NCBI GenBank assembly: GCA_964016985.1
Contig: OZ024834.1
Span: 80,801,211 to 80,865,210 of the forward strand
Direction: 5' to 3'
Origin: Anodontia alba
Lineage: Eukaryota > Mollusca > Bivalvia > Lucinida > Lucinidae
Length of the DNA: 64,000 nucleotides
Position 1 is the first letter of the stretch. Each line of letters begins with the position of its first letter. The position numbers and the translations under genes were made by a program. The notes below the pieces were generated by a model. It saw only the letters and a list, made by a program, of their open reading frames with translations, did not search any database and had not been told where the DNA came from. Below, piece after piece: positions 10,770 through 20,974 of the stretch.

Positions 10770-10932
10770 TGTGGCCCCAGACAAGACGCCCCAGAATGCT
10801 GCATCCAATCTGGGTACATACTGTTTTCCACACATCCAGCAGTTTTTCAGATACATCTACAGATAGTAAAATTGATTTGTTCAAACTTTAGGACAAGTAT
10901 GGTGAGGACATATAGTGTCTGAATACTTAAAG
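10770..10932. mobile_element. Family A, right half
   Basis: CCAGAATGCTGCATCCAATC, then CACATCCAGCAGTTTTTCAG and TTTAGGACAAGTATGGTGAG follow the order seen in the first A element. The left terminus is lost, and family J-like sequence joins it. A 135-codon minus ORF here is an artefact. Confidence 0.5.
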
Positions 10933-10938
10933 CATAGG

Positions 10939-11177
10939 TCTATATAAGGGTGGGTATCAGGTAAATATTTTTCTTATTTTTCCACAAAAACATATGTTGT
11001 AGGTACTCATTAGAAGTGCCTTGCCAAAGCGCTTCTAATGAGTTCCCACAACATATGTTTTCATGGTGAAATATGAAAACTGTCAATACTTTTGGATCGC
11101 AAAATATTTTCAAGTAGAAATAAGAAAAATATCAATACTTTTAAATTGAACAAAGCATCTTATCAAGAGCTATGCAT
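10939..11177. mobile_element. Family E palindromic MITE
   Basis: Left end CATAGGTCTATATAAGGG, right end CATCTTATCAAGAGCTATG. Core arms GGTACTCATTAGAAGTGCC and GCGCTTCTAATGAGTTCCC. The right arm holds an extra duplicated AAGAAAAATATCAATACTTTT stretch. Confidence 0.65.
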
Positions 11178-11280
11178 AGGGTATATAAGGTAAACTCATA
11201 CATTGCTCGTATAAGCTCATGTTACTAATGTAACAATGCCAGAGATACAATGCCAGAGATACAGCACAGCTTGCTCTTTG

Positions 11281-11500
11281 TTCCAGTTGAGGTTTTACAG
11301 CCCTGTCAACAATAATTGAGTCATGTCAAGCCATGGCTTTCTCCTTGCTCCTTGCAAAATCTGTGCACAAGTACTGGTTATCTGCTTAGAGGACCAAGTC
11401 AACCCAGAAACAGTGTAAGCAGGTTAATTAATTGACCATGCTTGACATGACCCTAATGGGTTGACTGGGCCATAAAACCGTAACTCAAACAAATCCTGCA
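11281..11500. repeat. Head-to-head pair of SINE type 1 tails
   Basis: GAGGTTTTACAGCCCTGTCA at the left and TGACTGGGCCATAAAACCG at the right are inverted copies of the type 1 SINE tail. GTCATGTCAAGC and GCTTGACATGAC repeat this. No tRNA head is present on either. Confidence 0.6.
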
Positions 11501-11504
11501 GAAA

Positions 11505-11625
11505 TAAGGAAAATTATCAACTCTTTTCTTATGGGTAAAGCAACTTACCTAGGGCTAGAAATAAGAAAATTATCAATACCTTTTGGATGAAAAAAATCAC
11601 CTTATCTTATAATCTACAGCTCTGG
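11505..11625. mobile_element. Family E end fragments
   Basis: AATAAGAAAATTATCAATACC with CACCTTATCTTATAATCTAC are E subterminal words without the hairpin core. Confidence 0.35.
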
Positions 11626-11631
11626 GCCCAG

Positions 11632-11874
11632 CTGTTCAAAACTTAATGAAATTGTTAGCTAACATGATGTTAAAATTTCTATCTTGAAATATGGCAAATA
11701 CGTTGATATTTTTTGCTGAAAAAATGTGAGTAGCTTTTGCATTGCAAAAGCTACTCACATTTTTGCAGCAAAAAATATCAATGTATCTGAAAATACCTTA
11801 ACTACAACAGTTAATAATAAGTTTGTCATTAATGAGCTTGTTAAGCTAAAGGTGCTTTGAACAACTGGGGCCTG
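11632..11874. mobile_element. Family H palindromic MITE
   Basis: Ends GGGCCCAGCTGTTCAAAAC and GCTTTGAACAACTGGGGCC. The centre is a near-perfect palindrome, GTGAGTAGCTTTTGCA/TGCAAAAGCTACTCAC (about 11729-11760), extended by TTTTTGCTGAAAAAA-type arms. A partial copy lies at 42308-42445. Confidence 0.7.
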
Positions 11875-12054
11875 GTATCTACAGCCATAAAATAAGGTAC
11901 CATTTTGACTCCACAGCTCTGATTACTTACATAATACTTCATGCTGAAGTTCTGTTTGTTTCCTTGGCTGGCTTTCACATTCTAGAAATTCACATTCTAA
12001 GGTTATTTTAAATCCTGGTTCTCAAATCTGCAAGTAGAAAAAAATGAGTCAATA

Positions 12055-12850
12055 CGTAGATCCAGATACGTAAAGCCCTTTTATCATTCAAAAAAGTTGG
12101 GGTTTTTTTTATGTCTCCACGTAAATCTATCTTGCGGGTACTCATTATAAGCGCATCATTGAGGGGCTTCAAATGAGTACCTACAACATATGCTTTAAGG
12201 GAAAAATAAAATATTTCTCTGGTAGCTTTAGCTGGAGCCAAGTCCATACCTCCAGACAATGTAATATAGGTAGTTTCTGTAAAACTGCATTTTTTACCAT
12301 AATGCACAGCAATAGATGAGGGGCAGATAAATAATAGATGAAGACAAATAATTTTCTTATTTCTCCACAAAAACATCATTAGCAGTGCCTCTGCCCATTA
12401 AGAACATATGCTGTGAGTATTCATTGGAAGTGCCTCACAGAGGCACTTCTAATGAGTACCCACCACATGTTTTCATGTCGAGATAAGGAAAAAAAAATCT
12501 CGCTCTTTTTTTTCTTAAATAAAACATAAATTTTTATCTGTTGCACTTTTTCTTTCAACCAAAAAGCAGTGACATTTTTTTTTTTTTTATTTCAATATGA
12601 AAACATGCTGTGGTACATATATTCGAAGCACCTCATTGAGGCCCTTCTAATGAGTACCACAATATTGTTTTCATGGAGAAATAAGGAACAAATATCATTC
12701 TTTATTGAAAAAAGCAACTGAGCTAGGGCGCTTCTAATGAGTGCCACAATATTTTTTTTTTTTTTTTTTTTGAGAAATATGGGGAAAAAAATCTCTTTTT
12801 TTTTTATTGAAAAAAAAAACAACCATTTATCTAGAGCTAAGAAAAGTTGC
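12055..12850. repeat. Cluster of four degenerate family E elements
   Basis: GGGTACTCATTATAAGCGC (12137), GAGTATTCATTGGAAGTGCC (12415), a diverged pair near 12630, and a half copy near 12730 each show parts of the E hairpin. Long T and A runs (12575, 12752, 12797) separate them. ORFs of 123 and 92 codons cross the hairpins and are discounted. Confidence 0.55.
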
Positions 12851-12919
12851 AGACCCAGTTCTTGTGCCATTCTGACGCATTACTTGGCAGTTTCCTGAAC
12901 TTCAGAACTCCGGTAAGAG

Positions 12920-13060
12920 GAGTATCTAAATAATAATTTTATCATTTCTCCAAATAAGCATATGCTATGGGTACTCAAACTGCCTCATCATGGCAATTCA
13001 AATGAGGTACTTCAACAAATGTTTTTGTGGACAACAAAGAATATAACCTGTACTTTTTCA
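12920..13060. mobile_element. Family E remnant
   Basis: ATGCTATGGGTACTCAAACTG and CAATTCAAATGAGGTACTTC are decayed E arms. Confidence 0.45.
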
Positions 13061-13299
13061 GACTTTGCTCAGCATCAGGATGATCTGGTGTTTTTACGTC
13101 CTCTTCAACATTATCTAAGCCCTACTGAGACGATGAAGGGGTAATCTCCCAGAGAAAGTTAGCAGATAATACAGCTGATGAAAAAAGAGGGACAGTGGAA
13201 AAAGAGAAAAATAAATTAAAGTGAAGAAACAGAAGAAATAAAAACATTCCCCCTCTAGCCTTACCTGCTGCAAGGATAGCAGGCCTTGTTCAACTGTAA

Positions 13300-13500
13300 G
13301 TCAATATCAGTTGGAGGCCCCGGTGATAAAAGATATATGACAACTTTGCCGCACTCCCCCCCCCCCCCCACCCCCCCCCACCCATCTCCACTAGATTTTT
13401 AGACACACCAGTGGGTAGTAAAATGGCCTTGCTGAAATTTCAGGACAAACACAGCACACGGAAAGCGGTTTCGGTGTCCAAATATTTAGGGTAAATACAG
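13300..13500. mobile_element. Family A right half with C-rich tract
   Basis: CTAGATTTTTAGACACACCAG and GGTGTCCAAATATTTAGGGTA match the A right end. The usual hairpin is replaced by a run of Cs at about 13348-13380. Confidence 0.5.
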
Positions 13501-13666
13501 TAGCAATAGTTATCCTAAATTATCCCCTAAATTATCACCTCATGGTATGAGGAGCTATGACTTAGTGTGCTATGAAGTGCATGTCTATTTGACAAGAACA
13601 CTACATACAAATGGAAAATATAAAACCACCAATTTGCACCTAATACTGGCTAATTAAATACATTAA

Positions 13667-13868
13667 CGCTTAGCACTCTGAGTAAAATTTCAGCAGACGT
13701 CATTGCAAAATATTTTTCTTATTTTTTTTTCAGGAAACAAGATTTGACATTTCATGCAAATTGTCTCCAATGGATTGGAGACAATTTGCATGAAATGTCA
13801 AATCATGTTTTCTGGGAAAAATATTTCAATATGTCATCTGCTGAAAATTTTACCCAGAGTGCTAAGCG
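13667..13868. mobile_element. Family D TTAA-flanked MITE, intact
   Basis: TTAA at 13663-13666 and 13869-13872. Ends CGCTTAGCACTCTGAGTAAA and TTTACCCAGAGTGCTAAGCG are inverted repeats. The core TTGACATTTCATGCAAATTG pairs with CAATTTGCATGAAATGTCAA around a short ATTGG loop. This is the reference D copy. Confidence 0.85.
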
Positions 13869-13872
13869 TTAA

Positions 13873-14188
13873 ACTTGCTGCAATCAGTGGAAGTGATACT
13901 GTACCTGAGAAAAATCTCTAGTTGACCCAAAATAAACGAGGTTCCTGAAAAGTTAAAGTGAGTATTCCTACAATTTTTAATTTCACTATCACGGAGAAAA
14001 CATGCTCGTGGATGTCAACGAAACCTTCCTTACTTCTGATGGAACCAACTATGTATGCTTTTGCAAAGGAACAAGGGGTAATTCCTAACATTATCTCAGA
14101 AATTTCAACTTATTTCAAGCCCTGACTGCTAGTGTAATTTAAGTAGGTGAATGGCTCTGGCTGACTGACTACAATGTGTGTAAACATG
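13873..14188. other. No recognisable feature
   Basis: About 315 bp without family termini or convincing coding sequence. Confidence 0.4.
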
Positions 14189-14192
14189 TTAA

Positions 14193-14410
14193 CCTCTAAT
14201 CCACTGAATTTAAATATCAGCGGACGACATTTTAAAAATGAATATTTTGCATAATTTTTTTTTCTCAGAAAACAGAGCTTGACATTTCATTAAAAAAAAA
14301 TGAGACATTTTGAATGAAATGTCAAGCTCCATTTTCTGCAAATATTAAGGGAAAAAAAATTCACCCATTTAACTGCCGCTGATTTTGGTTTGAGAGTGAT
14401 AAACTTAAGG
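14193..14410. mobile_element. Family D MITE, degenerate ends
   Basis: TTAA at 14189-14192 and 14411-14414. Core GCTTGACATTTCATT pairs with AATGAAATGTCAAGC. Confidence 0.65.
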
Positions 14411-14713
14411 TTAAACATTTCCAATGATACACACAGTATCAGCTTGACAACTGAAACTGACAAGGACTGACTCAGCAGTTACAAATTGGCCAAACATCGC
14501 TTCCTGGTATATGCATGCAAGTGAACAGCCCAGGCCCTTGCCCACATGCACAGTTGCACAAAGAGCTCTGCCACTCCCATGATCATGTACTATGTCATGT
14601 GACATAGCAAATATACTAGTAGTGCATATTCCTGATCTGCACCTAACCACCTTCGATGGCAATCATCACCAATCCAGATGTATCCTTAACTACTTCTTTT
14701 CAAAATACCATAT

Positions 14714-14740
14714 ATACCCTAAACATTGGGACATCTTAAT
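14714..14740. mobile_element. Family A left terminus fragment
   Basis: TACCCTAAACATTGGGACA is an A terminus directly before the TTAA of a family B insertion. An A core at 16805 may be the rest of the same element, now 2 kb away. Confidence 0.5.
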
Positions 14741-14744
14741 TTAA

Positions 14745-14872
14745 CCCTTGTCCTGCTGAATAAATTAAGATGCCACTCCCATTTCTAATTTTCAGCCAGT
14801 CAGACTGCTTGATCCGGATTGTTGCTATAGTCACATACTTAATGGCAAACCGTGCAGATCCAAATCTGGAAC
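14745..14872. mobile_element. Left half of a family B MITE
   Basis: TTAA at 14741-14744, then CCCTTGTCCTGCTGAA and B sequence up to GCAAACCGTGCAGATCCAAA, the start of the hairpin core. From there the minisatellite begins. The right half of B is absent. Confidence 0.75.
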
Positions 14873-16795
14873 TGCCAAGCTGGCAGTACTCTAGTCCAGA
14901 ACTGAGAAGCTCCAAGCTGGCAGTACTCTAGTTCAGAACTGAGTACTACCAGCTTGGAGCTATTCCATTCTGGACTAGAGTACTGCCAGCTTGGAGATAC
15001 TTAGTTCTGGACTAGAGTACTGCCAGCTTGGAGCTATTTAGTTCTGGACTAGAGTAATGCCAGATTGGAGCTGAACAGTTCTGAACTACATTACTGCCAG
15101 CTTGAAACTATTCAATTCTGGACTAGAGTGCTGCAAGCTTGGAGCCATTTAGTTCTGCACTACATTAATGCCAGCTTGAAACTATTCAATTCTGGACGAG
15201 TGCTGCCAGCTTGAGCTATTTAGTTCTGGACAAAAGTGCTGCCAGCTTGGAGCTATTTAGTTCTGGGCTAGAGTACTGCCAGCTTCGAGCTCCTCAGTTC
15301 TGGAGTAGAGTATTGCCAGCTTGGAGCTATTCAGTTCTGGACTAGAGTACTGCCAGGTGGCAGCTATTCAGTTCTGGACTAGAGTACTGCTAGCTTGGAG
15401 CTACTCAGTTCTGGACTAGAGTACTGCCAGCATGGAGCTACTCAGTTCTGGACTAGAGTACTGCCAGCTTGGAGGTCCTCAGTTCTGGACTATACTGCCA
15501 GCTTGGAGCTATTCAGTTCTGGACTAGAGTACTGCCAGTATGGAGCTACTCAGTTCTGGACTAGAGTACTGCCTGCTTGGAGCTACTCAGTTCTGGACTA
15601 GAGTACTACCAGCTTGGAGCTATTCAGTTCTGGACTTGAGTACTGCCAGCTTGGAGCTATTTAATTCTGGAGTAGTGTACTGCAAGCACTCCTGGCAACA
15701 CCCAGTTCTTGACTAGAGTACTGCCAACTTGGAGCAATTCAGTATTGGACCAGAGTACTGCCAGCTAGGAGCTACTCAGTTCTGGACTAGAGTACTGACA
15801 GCTTGGAGCTACTCAGTTCTGGACTGAAATACTGCAACCTTGGAGAAATTCAGTTCTAGAGTAGAGTGCTGCCAGCTTGGAGCTATTCAGTACTGGACTA
15901 GAGTACTGCCAGCTTGGAGCTACTCAGTTCTGGACTTGAATACTGCAAGCTTGGAGAAATTCAGTTCTAGACTAGATTACTGCCAGCTTGGAGCTATTCA
16001 GTACTGGGCTAGAGTACTGCTAGCTTGGAGCTATTCAGTTCTGGACTAGAGTACTGCCAGCTTGGAGCTACTCAGTTCTGGACTTGAATACTGCAAGCTT
16101 GGAGAAATTCAGTTCTAGACTAGATTACTGCCAGCTTGGAGCTATTCAGTACTGGGCTAGAGTACTGCTAGCTTGGAGCTATTCAGTTCTGGACTAGAGC
16201 AGAGGAATTGTTGAGGAGTATTTGGTGATAATTATCGGATAATTTTCCCCAGTTCTCCATAAAAACATATGTTGTGGGTACTTATTAGAAGCGCCTCGCT
16301 GAGGCACTTCTAATAAGTACCCACAACATATGTTTTTATGGAGAAATAAGAAAAATTATCCCAGAATTATCACCTAATACTCCTCCTTAACAATTCCTCT
16401 GTAGAGTACTGCCAGCTTGGAGCTATTCAGTACTGGGCTAGAGTACTGCTAGCTTGGAGCTATTCAGTACTGGACTAGAGTACTGCCAGCTTGGAACTAT
16501 TCAGTTCTGGACTACAGTACTGTCAGCTTGGAGCTTTTGAGTTCTGGACTACTGCCAGCTTGGAGCTACTCAGTGCAGGACTAGAGTACTGCCAGCATGG
16601 AGTGATTTCTGGACTAGAGTACTGCCAGCTTGGAACTATTCAGTTCTGGACTACAGTGCTGCCTGCTTGGAGCTACTCAGTTCTCGACTAGAGTACTGCC
16701 AGCTTGGAGCTTTTTCATCCTGGACTAGAGTACTGCCAGATTGGAGCTATTCTAGTCCAGGACTGAGTAGCTGCAAGCTGGCAGTACTCTGCACT
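14873..16795 (+). repeat. 37-bp minisatellite, ~1.9 kb
   Basis: Unit consensus TACTGCCAGCTTGGAGCTAT + TCAGTTCTGGACTAGAG (37 bp), about 45 copies with variants. At both outer ends (14880-14945 and about 16745-16795) units are inverted. A MITE interrupts it at 16200-16401. ORFs of 66-69 codons merely read through units. There are no unique spacers, so this is not a CRISPR-like array. Confidence 0.95.
16200..16401. mobile_element. E2 palindromic MITE inserted in the minisatellite
   Basis: The five bases TAGAG occur at 16195-16199 and 16402-16406. Ends CAGAGGAATTGTTGAGGAG and CTCCTTAACAATTCCTCTG are inverted repeats. The core GGGTACTTATTAGAAGCGCC pairs fully with its complement. Removing 202 bp plus one TAGAG restores a regular minisatellite unit. 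Confidence 0.9.
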
Positions 16796-16804
16796 ATGGA
16801 GCTC

Positions 16805-16895
16805 TGCATAATAAAAATAGCAAACAGTGTAGATCCTGATTAGACAGCTCATCATGTGGTGTCTCAACAAGATCTTTACTGTTTGCACAGATTTC
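16805..16895. repeat. Family A hairpin core fragment
   Basis: GCAAACAGTGTAGATCCTGA and TCTTTACTGTTTGC bracket a decayed hairpin. Confidence 0.45.
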
Positions 16896-17018
16896 TGTTA
16901 AAGTGTTTTTTGTCTCCCACCTTGTCATCCCCACTGCCCACACCACATCACGCTAATCTTTTGTTTTTGCTTTCCAGTAACAGTTACTTTACTTAGCTCC
17001 AGCATCATGACCTCTTAA

Positions 17019-17192
17019 CCCTTGTCCTCCTGAATAAATTAAGATGCCACACCCACATCTAATTTTCAACCAATCAGATTTCTTGATCCAGATTGTTGGT
17101 ATGAATTCATTCTTAATGGCAAACAGTGCAGATCCAGATCAGTTGGCATTGTTTGCAAAGGCAGGGTATATCCAGGATCAGCAGGACAACGG
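17019..17192. mobile_element. Family B MITE with shortened core
   Basis: TTAA at 17015-17018 and 17193-17196. One arm of the hairpin core has been deleted (174 bp instead of about 205). The right TTAA is shared with the next element. Confidence 0.8.
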
Positions 17193-17196
17193 TTAA

Positions 17197-17401
17197 CCCT
17201 TAAAGCGCCAATGACAACTGCAGCGGACAACATTTTCATTTCATTTTTTTGTTGTTGTTGTTTCAAAGTTTTAAAATAAGTCTTGACATTTCATGTGAAT
17301 TGTCTGTGAAGCACACGATTCACATAAAATGTCAAGACTATTTTCTCTGGAAAATAAAAAAGAATGTTGTCTGCTACAAATTTTGCTTGGCGCTTTAAGG
17401 G
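17197..17401. mobile_element. Family C TTAA-flanked MITE, intact ends
   Basis: TTAA at 17193-17196 and 17402-17405. Ends CCCTTAAAGCGCCAATGAC and TTGCTTGGCGCTTTAAGGG. Core CTTGACATTTCATGTGAATT pairs with its complement. This is the reference C copy. Confidence 0.85.
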
Positions 17402-17436
17402 TTAAAATACATCTCATAAAAAGCCTTATATCTTAA

Positions 17437-17633
17437 CGCTTAGCATGCTGAGTAAATTTTCTGCAGACAACATGTTTCTTTTTTCTTTTTTTCTTTTTTC
17501 TGCAGAAAAAGGTTTTGACATTTCATGCAAATTGTCTCCAATGGGGACAAATTGCATGAAATATCAAACCCAAAATGGAAAAATAAGAAAAATATTTAAA
17601 AATGTTGTCCGCTAGTATTTTCACCCAGCACGC
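17437..17633. mobile_element. Family D TTAA-flanked MITE
   Basis: TTAA at 17433-17436 and 17634-17637. Ends CGCTTAGCATGCTGAGTAAA and TTTTCACCCAGCACGC. Third member of a B-C-D run. Confidence 0.8.
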
Positions 17634-17689
17634 TTAAATCTACACACTGAGTGACTCTATATCTCATATCAAAATACATACAAAAAAGG

Positions 17690-17893
17690 CCTCCCCTTTA
17701 GCACTCTTTTGGGAGAATCAGCAGACAACAAATAATATTATATTTTTCATATCTTTCCCAAGAAAATTGGGTTTGAAATTTCATGCAAACTGTTTCCAAG
17801 GAGACAATTTGGATGAAATGTCAAACACTATATTCTGGAAAAAGAAGAAACACATTTCAAAATGCTGTCTGCTGATTTGGTTTTATTAAGCAT
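17690..17893. mobile_element. Family D MITE
   Basis: CTTTAGCACTCTTTTGGGAG at left, core GAAATTTCATGCAAACTGTT against GACAATTTGGATGAAATGTC, and CTGTCTGCTGATTTGG at right. Confidence 0.6.
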
Positions 17894-17894
17894 G

Positions 17895-18424
17895 CTACAA
17901 TTTAACACATGGCACAGTAATCTCTCGGCTGTAAATGACTGGATATTTAGATATTAAATTTTTTCTTATTTTTTTTCCCCCTTTCCTCCAAGAGATTGGT
18001 GAGTTTAAAGATCTCAATGGAATTCTTCCAGAGATGATTCTGACAAGACCCCAGAATGTCATGCAAATATAAATGAAACATTTACGAAAAGCTGCTCTTC
18101 CGATGCCCTGTAAAAATACCTACTTACCTATGATAACTCCACACAATAAACTATCACAGCTTGATCTGAATGAGCCAAACATGAGGTCTTATTATACAGG
18201 ATGACAGTGAAGGCCTAGATCAGACTGTTCCAAAGAGTCTGATTAGGATTTTGCTGTCCACTTTTTATTGGTTAATTCTAAACTATACTGTGACTCTTTC
18301 GGTAGACAGCAAATGCCCTTGTCAGAATACAAGGAACACACACTGTTCGGCACCTTCACAATCTGCATATGCAAGCTTAACCCTTTTCTTGTGTGAAGCC
18401 CCAAACCTAGAAATCAATTTTAAC
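17895..18424. other. Mostly unassigned; one A-core remnant
   Basis: Around 18195-18260 GAAGGCCTAGATCAGACTG and GTCTGATTAGGATTTTGCTG look like a decayed A core. The rest shows nothing recognisable. Confidence 0.35.
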
Positions 18425-18640
18425 CAAAACCCCTTAAAGTGCCAATCACAACTGAAGCAGACAACACGTTTTAATTTATATCACTATTTATATTTTTACT
18501 TTTGCATTGAATCTAAGTCTTGACAGTTCATGTGAATTATCAGCCAAGCTGCCAATTCACATGAAATGTCAACTTATTTTCTATAAAAAAAAAAAAAAAT
18601 GAATAAATAAATAAAATGTCTGCTATGCTTTGAGACTTAA
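18425..18640. mobile_element. Family C MITE
   Basis: CCTTAAAGTGCCAATCACAA start; core GTCTTGACAGTTCATGTGAA against TTCACATGAAATGTCAAC; then a poly-A run at 18585. Confidence 0.65.
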
Positions 18641-18689
18641 TCATTTTAGGAAGTCACATGATAAACAGGCTACTTTTCATGCTGGTTCC

Positions 18690-19010
18690 AGTCAACATTT
18701 TGAACTAATTATCTTATTTTTCAGTTTGACATTTCATGTAAAATATGCATGAAATGTCAAACCCTAATTTCTCTGAAAAATAAGAGAAAAAAAAAAAAAA
18801 AAAAAAAAGTCATTTGCCATCTGCTGATTTAGCCCAAAGAATGCGAAAAGCTATGATGGGTAAAAAATTTCAGCAGACATTTTGATCTTTTTTCTCTCCA
18901 GAAAATAGACTGACATTTTATGCAAATTGTCTCTTAAGAGACAATTTGCATGAAATGTCAAAGCCTATTGTCTGGGAAAAATAAGAAAAATATCATCAGT
19001 CTGCTGAATT
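18690..19010. mobile_element. Two family D elements in series
   Basis: First: TTTGACATTTCATGTAAAAT with GCATGAAATGTCAAACC, then a 24-A run and TTTGCCATCTGCTGATTTAG. Second: GTAAAAAATTTCAGCAGACA, core CAAATTGTCTCTTAAGAGAC and TCAGTCTGCTGAATTTGC. Confidence 0.6.
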
Positions 19011-19184
19011 TGCTATACATCTGAGGCCAGAAAATGACAGAAGTACTGATTTGAATTGCATCGAAGTTTGATTTACGTCGTCCAATCCAAAATATTTCCG
19101 GCACTGGGAACTGCCCTCTTCCAGAATGCAAATTTATTTGTGGGTGGGGCTTAAGTGAGGGCTTGCTGGAACTGAAGAAATTAA

Positions 19185-19392
19185 CCCTAGTCCTGCTGAA
19201 CCTGGATATGTCCTGCCTATGCAAACAGTGTAGATCCAGATCAGTTGGCTTCTTCAGAAGCCAACTGATCTGGATCTGCACTGTTTGCCATTAAGTATGT
19301 GAATTTATATCAATAATGTGGATCAAGTAATTTGATTTGAGCTGAAAAATAGAAATAGGCGTGACCCCTTAATTTATTCAGCAGGACAACAA
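19185..19392 (-). mobile_element. Family B MITE, reverse orientation
   Basis: TTAA at 19181-19184 then CCCTAGTCCTGCTGAA. The core GCAAACAGTGTAGATCCAGA through CTTCTTCAGAAG is near-perfect. The right end is decayed (GCAGGACAACAATGTAA). Confidence 0.75.
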
Positions 19393-19750
19393 TGTAATTG
19401 TTGAGAAACGGTTTGAAAATGTATTTTCTAATCGATTCCAGGGATTTTGCTTGACACATAGGACTTTAAACCAGAGTGTATAGGGAATAGACGGGTGTAA
19501 GTGTTTTGAAACGACATGTTCGATCTTGTTAAAAATAGGTCAGGGTACCGTTCGTTGTTGATGTTACTTTCCTCCCTGGTCCATCATACAACTATCCTGA
19601 TGGTATTATTGCCTATATTTCTGTTTCAATCGGGGAAAAAAAAAAAAAAAAAATGACCATGACCCATGTACCAGTGATGAAAGTAATAATCAAAACGGCA
19701 AAACAGCTGTTGCTGTTCATCAAATCAAATCATCTGAATTTTCTGTTAAA
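19393..19750. other. No recognisable feature
   Basis: Unique-looking sequence with an 18-A run at about 19636. No motif that I can support. Confidence 0.35.
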
Positions 19751-19754
19751 TAAT

Positions 19755-20180
19755 ATTAGCCTTTAAAGTGCCAATCACAAAAGCAGCAGATAACATTATG
19801 AAATGTCAAAAGGCAGTTGATGACGTTTGAAGATTTCAAAACCATTCAAAAAGGCCTCCAATTTAAATATTTAATGAGATTATAAAAAAATTTAAAGTAT
19901 TAAACAAACTCTTTTGTCTGACGGAAAACAAGCAAACTCATTAAACAGCCAGACAAAGACACAGATAAAGAGGTAAAATACTGATACATATATTATTATC
20001 TAATTAGGGCTTTATGACATCATTTAATAATCAAAATATCAGCACCCATAAAAGTAATTCTGAAATCTTCAAACCAATAACTTTCTTATTATACATCTAA
20101 TATTGACCAAATTTGCATCCAAATGACTGGGTTAATAAGGTCTTTCATTTCAGTTTCAATCTTTGTCTTTCCTTTAAAGA
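19755..20180. mobile_element. Family G-type inverted element, degenerate
   Basis: Starts in a C-end fragment (CCTTTAAAGTGCCAATCACA). Then AAGATTTCAAAACCATTCAA and TGAAATCTTCAAACCAATAA form diverged inverted arms, with the word AATATTTAATGAG shared with G copies at 53.9 and 57.4 kb. Confidence 0.4.
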
Positions 20181-20239
20181 TTTTTATTCACTAATTTGCA
20201 ACAATTATTTTGCTGATTCACACAACACTCCTAGTGGTA

Positions 20240-20586
20240 CACTGGAACCTCTTTATAAGACGATTGATTATAAGACGGTTCCGATGTAAGACGGTTCCAA
20301 TATAAGATGGTTTAAAGATGGACCCCAGAAGTGTTGTATCCAAACAAAAATGTCTAGATTATATAGAAAAACGACCATTTATGATCATTTTTCTATGTAA
20401 TCTAGACATTTTGTTTGGCTACAACACAGTCCAAAATATAGAAAATGAACAGGTATGGTAATTTTTCTATAAAATCTGGTCATTTTTCTATATAATCTAG
20501 ACATTTTTATTTGGATACAACATGGTTGTTTACCTAAGACGGTTTTCACTTTGGACCCCGGCAATCGTGTTATAAAGAGGTTATGG
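20240..20586. mobile_element. Family I pogo/Tigger-like element
   Basis: TA at 20238-20239 and 20587-20588. Ends CACTGGAACCTCTTTATAAG and TTATAAAGAGGTTATGG. Internal hairpin ATGTCTAGATTATATAGAAA against TTTTCTATGTAATCTAGACA. Confidence 0.7.
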
Positions 20587-20655
20587 TATATACCCTAAAA
20601 TAACCACTATTTATGGTTTTAAATATTAACTTATCTAGGTGCACACACATAACCA

Positions 20656-20843
20656 TAGCTCCAGATAAGGCATACATTGCAATCAAAAAGTTATATTTTT
20701 TCTTATTTCACCACAAAAACAAATGTTGTGGGTACTCATTAGAAGTGCCTCACCGAGGCACTTCTAATGAGTACCCACAACAAATGTTTTTGTCGAGAAA
20801 TAAGAAAAATATTTTGTGGCTACCCTCTCATCTGTAGTAATGA
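20656..20843. mobile_element. Family E palindromic MITE, well preserved
   Basis: Ends CATAGCTCCAGATAAGGC and CTCATCTGTAGTAATG, with ATAAC on both sides. Core GGGTACTCATTAGAAGTGCC / GGCACTTCTAATGAGTACCC pairs perfectly around TCACCGA. Confidence 0.75.
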
Positions 20844-20974
20844 TAACCATTAATGACCCACCAAGGTGTTTGTGTACTTTCAGCACAAATGATTTACTTC
20901 TAGTAATAAATATTTGTTTAGGTATCCTTAACCTTTTCTGCATCTAATTTCAATATTAGCTGATGATATTTTAA

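Noticed and set aside
10477..10884. 135-codon minus-strand ORF
   Set aside because: It spans the end of a family I element, family J sequence and a family A core; the composition follows the repeats.
12008..12379. 123-codon minus-strand ORF
   Set aside because: It runs through family E hairpin arms, which are non-coding in every other copy.
14873..16795. Regular repeats that could suggest a CRISPR array
   Set aside because: The 37-bp units abut each other without unique spacers, vary in sequence, and the setting is an animal genome. It is a minisatellite.
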